64,000 nt of DNA. Source: Rhineura floridana. Taxonomy: Eukaryota; Chordata; Lepidosauria; Squamata; Rhineuridae. Where the stretch lies: positions 21,677,822-21,741,821 of the forward strand of contig NC_084493.1 in NCBI RefSeq assembly GCF_030035675.1. The letters are read 5' to 3'. The position numbers and the translations under genes were made by a program. The notes beneath the pieces were generated by a model, which searched no databases, was not told where the DNA came from, and saw only the letters and a program-made list of their open reading frames with translations. Positions 57,601 through 64,000 of this stretch are shown one piece after another (within the stretch, counting starts at the first letter, position 1; every line of letters starts with the position of its first letter).

Positions 57601-60327
57601 GGTGCCTGTCTAAACTCAGTTGGGAGGGACTTTCACAGGCTTGGGCTCACCACACTGAAAGCATGGCTTCATATATGATGTCAGGAGTGGAACAGTTAAG
57701 ATGGGGCTTAGCTGAAAGGGAATGTGCAGGTACCACCAATCAGCTGATTGGTGACACCTTGAAAGTCCCGTGCACCAAGCTCTGGAAGCATCGACAATCA
57801 GCTGATCACTGAGTCTCCTAAAGCACTGTGCTTCCGCCTGCATGGTTTGAAATCAAACCACGTAGGCAAAAACAGGCCACTTGATGTCATTATAACATTA
57901 TGTGATTGATAGGCGGGCAGCCCGCTGGCTGGATCCAGTCCCCCACCCTTGGTGTATAGGACTGCAGCCTGAGGTACGTGGAAATCTCACTAGTTCAAGC
58001 ACAAAGGCTACTTTATGTCCAGCTACAATTCACAGGTATATCCTATCCTTTTTCATTCCTTCCATGTCCCGGGCCGTTCTTGAGAGCCATGGCTAAAAAA
58101 AGGAAGCTTCCAGAGTACAAAGAAGGGGATGTTACCTAAGCAGTACACATCGGAAGTCCACCAGTCTCATGTAAGCATCTTCCAGGTTTCTGACAGTTTG
58201 GTTGCTCCATAATCTCTCTGCTACAGCCCCAGCTCTGGGCCTTGAGGAAATAAAAAAAAAATGGCCCACATGTTAGTTCCTAAAAAGAGCTGCTGAAAAT
58301 TGTCCCAGCAGAGGAACAAGCATTATGACTTGACAGGAAATTCAAGGGCTCTTGGGGTAACCTAAGAGACATCACCCACACCTTGGGATGTCAGAATTCT
58401 GACTAAAACAGAAATGGGAGCAGAAATAGCTGGTGTTCATTCAGTTCCCAGAGTTCCCTGGAAAGAGGGATTGACTGTTAAACCACACTGGGAATTGTTG
58501 CTCTGTGAAGGGAATAAAGGTCTCCTAACAACTCTTGACACCCTTAAACTACAGTCTCCAGGATTCCTGGGGAGAAGCCATGACTGGTATAAGTGGGATA
58601 ATAGTGCTCTCAATGTATGGTGTGGATGTTGCCATAGTCACACTGGATAAGCCTAGAAGGGCACCAGGCCCAAAGCCTACTCCTACAAGACATGTTGTGG
58701 CTTGGTGCAGTGACAACTGATCTTACCAGAGTCTTGGGGTCAGGTTTGTCACATCCACGTATTCACCCCACATACAGGCCTCTCCACCAATCACCAAAGC
58801 TTTCTGCTCTGCGCTGCCTGTCAAAGTGTGAGTTGAAGATTTTTTAAACTAACTTTTCATTTATACAGAAAATAAAATATATTTATATGTGTAAGATATG
58901 CATACATTATTGAATGTATAAAATTTATGCATTTTACAAAAACAAGTCTAAGAAATACACAAATCTCTCAGGAGATACCAAATTATAAATTTCAAAAAGT
59001 GCAGAATAAAAATAAGATACCAAATATAAATAACATAAAGTATAACATAATATAGGCAGATTCTTAACAAAAAAATTAACTCTAAAGCATTTAAAAGTTA
59101 TTCATATTCATTTGGATTAATATTTACAATTACGTTTTTTACATTTCTCTTTTATATTCATAATACACCCCAAAATACTCATAATATACCCAATAAGGCA
59201 AGGTTGTACATCGTCTTGAAGTCTCTTATTCCAGTATGTAATGAAAAAACTTTCTCTCAATAAACCAATAAGATTTTTAACCAATAAGATTATTTGCTTA
59301 TTTATTTATTTATAATTTGATTTATATCCTGCCCTTCCTCCCAGCAGGAACCCAGGGCGGCAAACAAAACAACTAAAAACACTTTAAAACATCATAAAAA
59401 CAGAATTTAAAATACATTAAAACATCTTTAAAAAAATTTTGTAGAAAAGCTTCCAAGGCTTTTACAAGGTTCCATCATCACTGCAGGTACATGAGAACTG
59501 CAGATAAGCGACATTATACCAATTTTTTTTAAAGCCCTCAATGTTTATTATTCACCTTCTCATTGCTACTAAGAGATATTTATTTATTATGCCACCCTTC
59601 CTCCCAAAGATGTCCAGGTTGGCAAGCAACAAAGTTGTAAAACAATACAATTAAAAGAAAAAATGTATTTAAAACATTTAAAAACAATTAATACCCCTCA
59701 AGACATTTTAAAACACTTAAGAACATCTAAAAACAATCATACACACTCACAATAGTTTCAAGGTTGCCAGGGACAGTATCTGTCAGCCATCAAATGCCTG
59801 GGTTTTAACTACCTCCTGAATGTTGATGATGAGGAAGGCAAACACACCTCATCAGGGAGGACTTTCCACAAATGGGAACCACTACTTACCTCCGTAGGTA
59901 AGTAGGCTCCGTCATGAATCTGTGTCAACTGGGCAGCAGCACCACCAATAGAGCCTCCCCTGCCAACTGCAGGGGCTGACCTGGTCAATATTGGGGGAGG
60001 AACGCTTTTAGGTACTTGGGTCCTAAGCCTTTTAGGGCTTTATATGCAAGTGCTAACACCTCGAATTGCGGGCCTAGTGGCTCCCAACCTCTGATTCACA
60101 GCTCCTTAATGTTAGAGGGAGATGCAAGCCAACGCAAAGAACATACCTTCAAATGCCAGAGGTTCCACCTGATAAACCGCCAGCCAATCCTGCCCGTAAG
60201 AGATATGGTTCAGATACCAGGGAGCAGAGAGAAGAGCGCGGTAGCCAGCTTTGGTGACACAAGCCATCTCTTCTTGATATGGCCCAGCATTTTCTTTCCA
60301 CACGTGTATGAGGGTATCAGGCTTCAA
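54590..60327 (-). CDS. HEXA: Beta-hexosaminidase subunit alpha, 3' half (human exons 11-14), spliced
   Basis: Lysosomal glycosidase (GH20) subunit that removes terminal N-acetylhexosamine, including from GM2 ganglioside, as part of Hex A. Four minus-strand exons (60327-60147, 58817-58727, 58240-58136, 54653-54590) join to 441 nt, giving 146 residues plus stop with no break. From memory of the human protein, the frame starts at codon 383 and ends at the equivalent of residue 529. Seen: [19 protein letters not shown] with the Glu equivalent to human Glu462, [11 protein letters not shown], and the two C-terminal cysteines equivalent to 505 and 522. Asn (not Asp) at the position of human Asn423 and FRCxLL rather than HRCRMV favour HEXA over HEXB, though some residues ([10 protein letters not shown]) are HEXB-like. 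Exons 1-10 are outside the window. Introns are full of LINEs and MITEs but reading frame and splice sites are clean, so the gene looks functional. Confidence 0.9.
55229..55357. mobile_element. Family B fold-back MITE in HEXA intron 13
   Basis: Ends CAAGGGTGGGAGGCTGTGGC and GCCACAACCTCCCCACCACTG. Flanks CTCTAAAAG and CTCTAAAG differ by one base insertion. Confidence 0.78.
55428..56872 (-). mobile_element. Decayed L2-type LINE in HEXA intron 13
   Basis: Minus-strand L2 copy covering LLDLSAA (motif region near 56790), VQ-rich thumb region, [29 protein letters not shown] and [17 protein letters not shown], then a 3' UTR ending in GCCGCCCTGGGCTCC and a TAAA tail at 55428. The frame is broken by several stops and frameshifts, for example near 55980 and 56640-56680, so it is older than the copy at 20640. 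It has a different 3' tail subfamily from that copy. It runs in the same direction as HEXA. Confidence 0.85.
56873..57017 (+). mobile_element. CR1-type LINE 3' UTR end
   Basis: GGAACCTCAGCGTTCAGAGG to TGATCCAGCAAGGCTCTTCT. Same UTR as 7380-7570. It is the first of two head-to-tail ends in HEXA intron 13. Confidence 0.6.
57018..57226 (+). mobile_element. CR1-type LINE 3' UTR end
   Basis: GGAGCCTCTGTGTTCAATGG, GCATCTGGTTGGCCACTGTG and CTAGATGAGCCTTTGGTCTG. It repeats the unit directly upstream. Confidence 0.6.
57327..57951. mobile_element. hAT-like element with perfect target duplication
   Basis: 625 bp, ends CAGTGGTGGGAACC and CCCCCACCCTTG. Flanks GTGTATAG (57319-57326) and GTGTATAG (57952-57959) are identical. 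It contains an L2 C-terminal scrap and lies in HEXA intron 13. Confidence 0.85.
57480..57665 (-). mobile_element. L2-type LINE C-terminal fragment inside a hAT-like element
   Basis: The minus strand reads [17 protein letters not shown]-like sequence, then a UTR. It lies wholly within the element at 57327-57951, so either it inserted there or the element captured it. Confidence 0.5.
58136..58240 (-). CDS. HEXA: HEXA exon 13 equivalent
   Basis: 105 nt, the same size as the human exon. Acceptor ttatttcctcaag, donor gtaaca. The first G completes Trp. It then encodes [18 protein letters not shown] and on to DFRCVLL plus two bases of an Arg codon. The FRC cysteine pairs in the human enzyme with the cysteine in exon 14. 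An NQT glycosylation sequon at 58203-58195 is not one of the human HEXA sites I recall. Confidence 0.92.
   Translation of the reverse strand, partial: AQSWGCSREIMEQPNCQKPGRCLHETGGLPMCTA
58430..58630. mobile_element. Family C fold-back MITE in HEXA intron 12
   Basis: CAGTTCCCAGAGTTCCCTGG, TCCAGGATTCCTGGGGAGAA, GCCATGACTGGTATAAG and CAATGTATGGTGTGG. It fills almost half of this short intron. Confidence 0.72.
58727..58817 (-). CDS. HEXA: HEXA exon 12 equivalent
   Basis: 91 nt, the same size as the human exon. Acceptor cactttgacag, donor gtaaga. It completes the split Gly codon and encodes [20 protein letters not shown] and then DVTNLTPRL, ending with TG of a Trp codon. It contains the pocket Glu of the MWGEYVD motif (human Glu462). 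Intron 11 is 1329 bp and intron 12 is 486 bp. Confidence 0.93.
58850..59287. other. AT-rich stretch in HEXA intron 11
   Basis: Very AT-rich, with many TATATT-type words. Possibly an old LINE 3' UTR; unassigned. Confidence 0.4.
59288..59455 (-). mobile_element. L2-type LINE tail in HEXA intron 11
   Basis: Reverse complement of the GCCGCCCTGGGTTCC tail subfamily with an ATTT run on plus at 59298-59313. No coding part. Confidence 0.7.
59572..60075 (-). mobile_element. Decayed L2-type LINE 3' end in HEXA intron 11
   Basis: The minus strand reads [17 protein letters not shown], then a degraded C-terminus and a UTR ending in ATTTATTA at 59578. It lies 72 bp downstream of exon 11. Confidence 0.7.
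60147..60327 (-). CDS. HEXA: HEXA exon 11 equivalent
   Basis: 181 nt, beginning in phase 0 after a pyrimidine-rich acceptor (ttttggctag) and ending GAAG before donor gtatgt. It encodes 60 residues plus the first base of a Gly codon, from [10 protein letters not shown] to VEPLAFE. The human exon is 184 nt; the 3-nt difference is one fewer residue in the variable loop after VWKE. It carries [15 protein letters not shown], a substrate-pocket segment. An L2 fragment ends close downstream in intron 11. Confidence 0.92.
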
Positions 60328-61147
60328 CTAGCCAAAACAGAGGGGTAAAAAACAACAACACACACAAGTCAGAGACTACAGTCCAGGGAAGGGCCCTGCT
60401 TCTTATTAGACAGGGTGTCTAATGAACAGAAAGCCACTAATACCATGCGAATTACAGCCATGATCCCTTTGCACCTCTTTCAGAAGGTTGCTTATTGCCA
60501 GCATGCAGTAGCGATGTGCATAGGCTTCAATTCCTTACACTTGCATAAAGGGCTCTTCTACCCATTCCTCCCATCATTAGAGCACTGGGTGGAGTGAAAA
60601 GCAATGGAAATGCAAGATAGTAGTGGGCAACCTGGTTAAATAATAGTAATAGTGACAGATTATGGTGGTTCACAAAGTATTTCGCTAAAGAAGAGGAGAA
60701 GGCACGGGAAGCATCATGTCAACACACAGGCAGAAGTATTTTGCTATCAGGATCTCTCTGCCTTTGGAAAACTAGTATGCCAGGAAGACAGGCCTAGCTT
60801 TTTCCTTTATGCACTAGCTTTCTACATGCAGTCTAACTTTTTAAAATCTCTCTCCATATCATCTGAATCAGGAGAAGCTGTGCAGTTGTTGAACTAGTGC
60901 CTGGAGGCAGCAATGGATTGCAAGGGGGTCTGAAGCTGAATTCCATCAATATAGGCCCTGTGGTTAAGTGGTTCTCACGTCTAAGAAATGAGCAGATGAC
61001 CTGTTCTAGTTGGGGATGGACTCCCTCTGATGGAACGGGTGATCTTCAATTCATTTTGATCACTGGAAGTCAAGTGGCCCAGGCTCTGACTGGTTCACTA
61101 GCTGCAGCTGTTCCTGGACAGGAAAAGCTTTGCCACTGTGATCCATG
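60328..61147. other. HEXA: HEXA intron 10 (part), no repeat named
   Basis: Exon 10 was looked for upstream of 60327 and not found up to 64000, so intron 10 is at least 3.67 kb. Confidence 0.5.
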
Positions 61148-61250
61148 CAGGGCCGGCTCCAGGTCTCTAGGGGCCCTTGGGCACAAGGTATCAGGGGGCC
61201 CTTGTCCCCTATCTTTCCTCCTCAAACCACATTCCTCCACCCCTTTTCAA
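61148..61250. mobile_element. Family F hAT-like element, end fragment
   Basis: CAGGGCCGGCTCCAGG, GGGGCCCTTGGGCAC. Only one end is recognisable. Confidence 0.5.
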
Positions 61251-61621
61251 AGAAAACAAATCTTCGCCAATATTGCAGCCCCCTTATAACATAAAAATAC
61301 AAAATTTTGATTTATTTTAATTTGTTGGGGTAAATTTACTTATTTGCAGGCCTCTGCTCCTAAGACTTTATTCTGGTTTACCATATTAATGACAAGCAGA
61401 TTATGTCAATAATATCAGAGCCTGGGATCTTTCACCAAATGTACTGAGAAATAATTCCTATTTTTTGCTGTTTCTGTTGGCTTCTCTACTTTAATGTTTT
61501 CAATCAAAAAAGTGTGTGTGTGTGTGGGGGGGGTTGAATCCATCCTTTCCTGTCATTTGCAAAAATCTTTGAAAAAAACACTTCAAATAAACATTTCGAT
61601 CCTCCACCAGGATTTTCTTAT

Positions 61622-61840
61622 ACCTTATAAGGTATACCACGTCAGATCATTGGTCCATCTAGCCCAGTACAGTCTACACTGACTGACAGCAGCTCTCCAG
61701 AGTTTCAGGCAGGGGTCTCTCCCAGAGGGTCTCTCAGGTTCAGTCCCTGATGCCATCTCTCCTACCTGGAGATGCCACTGGGGACTGAACCTGAGGGACC
61801 TTATGCATGCAAGGCAGATGCTGCAATGGCCCTTTCCCTG
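61622..61840 (-). mobile_element. tRNA-Ala-derived SINE with internal duplication
   Basis: Reverse-strand copy in HEXA intron 10. Two overlapping body segments (around 61715-61755 and 61760-61800) each contain a GAACCTGA/GTTCAGTCCCTGA-type B-box stretch, so part of the element is duplicated in opposite senses. Confidence 0.7.
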
Positions 61841-62424
61841 CACTCACAACTTACTCAGTTGTGCTGAGACATTAGGAGACATTCTAGAATGAATCTTAGA
61901 ACCCCCTATTGCCATATGGCACTGTTGTACCAGAGCACCAGGGCAAGCCAAGGACACAACAGTAGATGAAAGGCTGCCCTCTTAAACAAATACTATTTTT
62001 AAAAAAGTTAAAATTCCATTTCTCAAAAAAAAAAAAAAAGGCATTCACAACAATTTAGCTATATGTTAAGAAGTGTGTACAGTGTACAAAAATGACGCTG
62101 AAGGATACTTCCACATCACAGGGCTTACATGCACAGAAAATAAAACTTTCAGATACTGTAGACCCATATAAACGCAGTTGCAACACAATACTCCAGCATG
62201 CTTCAGTGCATCAGAAACCCTCATAAAAATGTCTAATAAGAGGAATCGCCTTTGATGTCTAGTGCAAACACAAAGCACTGGTGGAGATTTAATGCTCTTA
62301 ATATTACTAATATAGCTCTGTGTATGAAGGACTGGACAAAAGGGTCTTTCTAACGACAATTATTAGTCTCTGAACATGCCATGTTCCCACCAGGCATTAT
62401 AAATGTACACATTTCCAAGTTACA
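61841..62424. other. HEXA: HEXA intron 10 (part), nothing recognised
   Basis: A 15-base A run at 62025-62039; otherwise anonymous. Confidence 0.4.
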
Positions 62425-62520
62425 GACACATGATAACCAGGACCTTCTGCCAGATCTGGCTTTAAATCCCTGCTCAGTTATGAAGCTCACTGGGTAATCT
62501 TGGGCCAGTAACTGTCTCTC
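62425..62520 (+). mobile_element. tRNA-headed SINE fragment joined to an L2
   Basis: AAATCCCTGCTCAGTTATGA and CTGGGTAATCTTGGGCCAGT, cut at CTGTCTCTC where L2 sequence begins. Confidence 0.5.
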
Positions 62521-63195
62521 TGCTCTGGTACCCTCCAGGTTAGATTACTGTAATGTGCTCTACATGGAGCTGCCCTAGAAAATGGTTCAGTGGTTGCAGC
62601 TCGTGCAGAACACTGCATCATGAGTACTGACTGGTTCAGCCATTAGAACTCTGAAAACACCAGTTCTGAAGAATCTGCACTGACGACTTATATGCTACTG
62701 AGCCATTTTAATGTTGACTAAAAAGACCTGAACAACTGTAGACACAGTTATCTGAATGAGACATCCCCCTGTATTATCCTGTCCAGGCTTTTAAGATCCG
62801 CCAAGGGGGCCCTACCTGCTATCTCCATCTCCAAGTGAGTTTTTTAAGTCTGTGATTTGTGAGAGGGCCTTCTCAGCGATGGCCCCGTCTGTGGAATGCC
62901 CTCCCCCCTGAAATCTAGCTGGTGCCTAGATTGATTGATTTCGGTGCCAGCTAAGAGCCTATTCGTTTAGCCCGGCTTCTAATGACGGGCTTTGGTGAGT
63001 TAGGCCACTGATACTTGGAAAGAGGAGCAGTAATTGTAATATTTGTGGGTTTTACATAGTTTTTAATGTTTTATTGCTATTCATTTTATTTGTTATTTGT
63101 TTTATAACAGATGTATCCTGCCCTGGGATCACTTGGATTGATGAAAGGTGGTATACAAGGTGAAAGGAATAAATAAATAAATAAATAAATAAAAC
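62521..63195 (+). mobile_element. L2-type LINE 3' end
   Basis: Traces of RLDYCNVLYMG, LQLVQN and GLLSDGPVCGMP-like C-terminus, then a UTR with CCTGCCCTGGGATCACTTGG and five AAAT units. A fourth tail type. It abuts a truncated SINE head at 62425-62520. Confidence 0.7.
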
Positions 63196-63489
63196 ATAAC
63201 AATATTGCCCTCTATATAAAAAATACAAAGTCTCTCTACTCCTTGTAGTTTGAAGGGCGAACTAGACACAACATTCAGATATCTGAGAGCGGATCTCCCA
63301 CTGGTGGTTTTTTGTTTGTTTGTTTAATAGCAGCTTCAAGATCCATTTCCTCCCCCATTTATCCAATAGGCACCATGGCACTGAGGAGAGGGCATAGATA
63401 CCCCACACCCCCAAAATGCTGTTTTACAATTACAGTTGCTCTTTCCAAAAGCTTCTATTTGCTCCACACACAGGGGAAACTTGCAAGTA

Positions 63490-64000
63490 CCATATAAGAT
63501 GCCCAAAATATTGCCACACCCCTCATACCCAACCAATCACTGTGTTCTGCAGGAAAGGTCATTCAGCTGATACCATCCTACAAGGAGGTTCGTTCTGCAC
63601 AATGCCAGAATCAGGCCTTTAGTGTGGCAGCACCTACCCTTTGGAACTCCTCCCCATTATTCAACAGACGGGTGCCTTCTCTATTGTCTTTTCAGCACCT
63701 GCTAAAGGTATTCCCCTTTCAACAAACCTTCTGTTGTTGTTATATGCCTTCAAGTCAATTACGACCCTATGAATCTTTTTTGGATATATTCACAGTGTTT
63801 TCATGATAAGAGGTATTCAGAGGTGGTTTACCATTGCCTTCCTCTAAGCCTACAACACCCGGTATTCCCAGGCAGTCTCCCAAGTACTAACCAGGCCTGA
63901 CCCTGCTTAGCTTCCAAGATCAGACGTGTTCAGGGTTGTATGGCCATAGGCAACAAGCCTTCTAAACAGAGATATTTATCGCAGTTGGTATCTATATGGA
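63490..64000 (+). mobile_element. L2-type LINE 3' end split by a 5S-Sauria SINE
   Basis: 63490-63731 encodes IPSYKEVRSAQ and APTLWNSSP, and reaches the C-terminal FQQTF region. The remainder resumes at 63952 and runs off the window. It is the same subfamily as 285-781. Confidence 0.75.
63733..63951 (-). mobile_element. 5S-Sauria-type SINE with target duplication
   Basis: Minus-strand SINE. Its head (63951-63848) matches 5S rRNA (GCTAAGCAGGGTCAGGCCTG, GTTAGTACTTGG, CCTGGGAATACCGGGTG) with two short deletions. Its body and tail (63847-63733) match Sauria SINEs (AATGGTAAACCACCTC, ACTTGAAGGC-like). Flanks AACAAACCTTCT (63721-63732) and AACAAGCCTTCT (63952-63963) are a 12-bp duplication with one mismatch, inside an L2. 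A 5S-headed Sauria SINE class was reported from Anolis. Confidence 0.88.

Larger units (their letters stand above)
57245..57969. repeat. 'Target' palindromic repeat split by a hAT-like element
   Basis: GGATTGCACTATGCATGCTT to GTAAGTGTGTATAG, then the element 57327-57951, then GACTGCAGCC. Rejoined, the end reads GTGTATAGGACTGCAGCC, as in the intact copies. Confidence 0.75.

Noticed and set aside
54590-60327. Identification as HEXB instead of HEXA
   Set aside because: NH at the pocket position, [11 protein letters not shown], FRCxLL and end position all fit [14 protein letters not shown] alone is HEXB-like. Some doubt remains.
54590-60327. HEXA processed pseudogene
   Set aside because: Introns, consensus splice sites and an open frame are all present.
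63848-63951. Functional 5S rRNA gene
   Set aside because: It has two deletions and is fused to a SINE tail with target duplication.

Overview
The window is nuclear DNA of a squamate reptile, most likely a lizard. It is not bacterial or viral. The evidence is a spliced vertebrate lysosomal gene, Sauria-type SINEs with Bov-B-like tails, a 5S-rRNA-headed SINE with the same tail, CR1 and L2 LINEs, and many short non-autonomous hAT-like elements. Most short open frames are chance frames inside repeats.

One host gene is recognised. The last four coding exons (human exons 11-14) of beta-hexosaminidase alpha subunit, HEXA, lie on the minus strand between 60327 and 54590. They have canonical splice sites, exon sizes of 181, 91, 105 and 64 nt, a stop codon and a poly(A) signal about 70 nt later. 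Earlier exons would lie beyond 64000. The roughly 54 kb 3' of the gene holds no exon I can recognise.

The rest is interspersed repeats. (1) L2-type LINEs dominate, including one 5'-truncated copy with an uninterrupted 347-codon frame (20804-21847) and a decayed longer copy inside HEXA intron 13. At least five different 3' tails are present. (2) CR1-type LINE ends occur, one split by four later insertions (9230-11125). One R4-like LINE end is also present. (3) SINEs comprise a tRNA-Ala-headed family (nine copies), Sauria SINEs, other tRNA-headed SINEs and one 5S-Sauria SINE. (4) Small DNA elements are grouped here by terminal sequence. Family A (TAGGGATGG ends, 12 copies, built on a 31-bp period), B (fold-back, 'actacaactcccatcag' core), C (fold-back, 'ccacaccatacatttaaag' ends), D (fold-back, CAGTGGAGACTGG ends), E (perfect 117-bp fold-back), F (CAGGGCCGGC ends with hairpins), G (CAGGGGTGTAGTGG ends) and several Charlie-like or unassigned hAT relatives. 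Eight-base target duplications can be read directly for many of them, and elements inserted into elements allow relative dating.

Layout: 1-7 kb LINE ends and MITEs; 7.5-8.7 kb a low-repeat stretch with an X-box/CCAAT pair; 9.2-11.1 kb nested CR1; 12.4-13.0 kb family F; 20.2-21.9 kb microsatellite plus L2; 25-54 kb mixed repeats; 54.5-60.3 kb HEXA 3' half; 60.3-64 kb HEXA intron 10, ending in an L2 split by a 5S-Sauria SINE. I did not recognise a new gene system. The most unusual content is the density, internal structure and nesting of the hAT-like elements.
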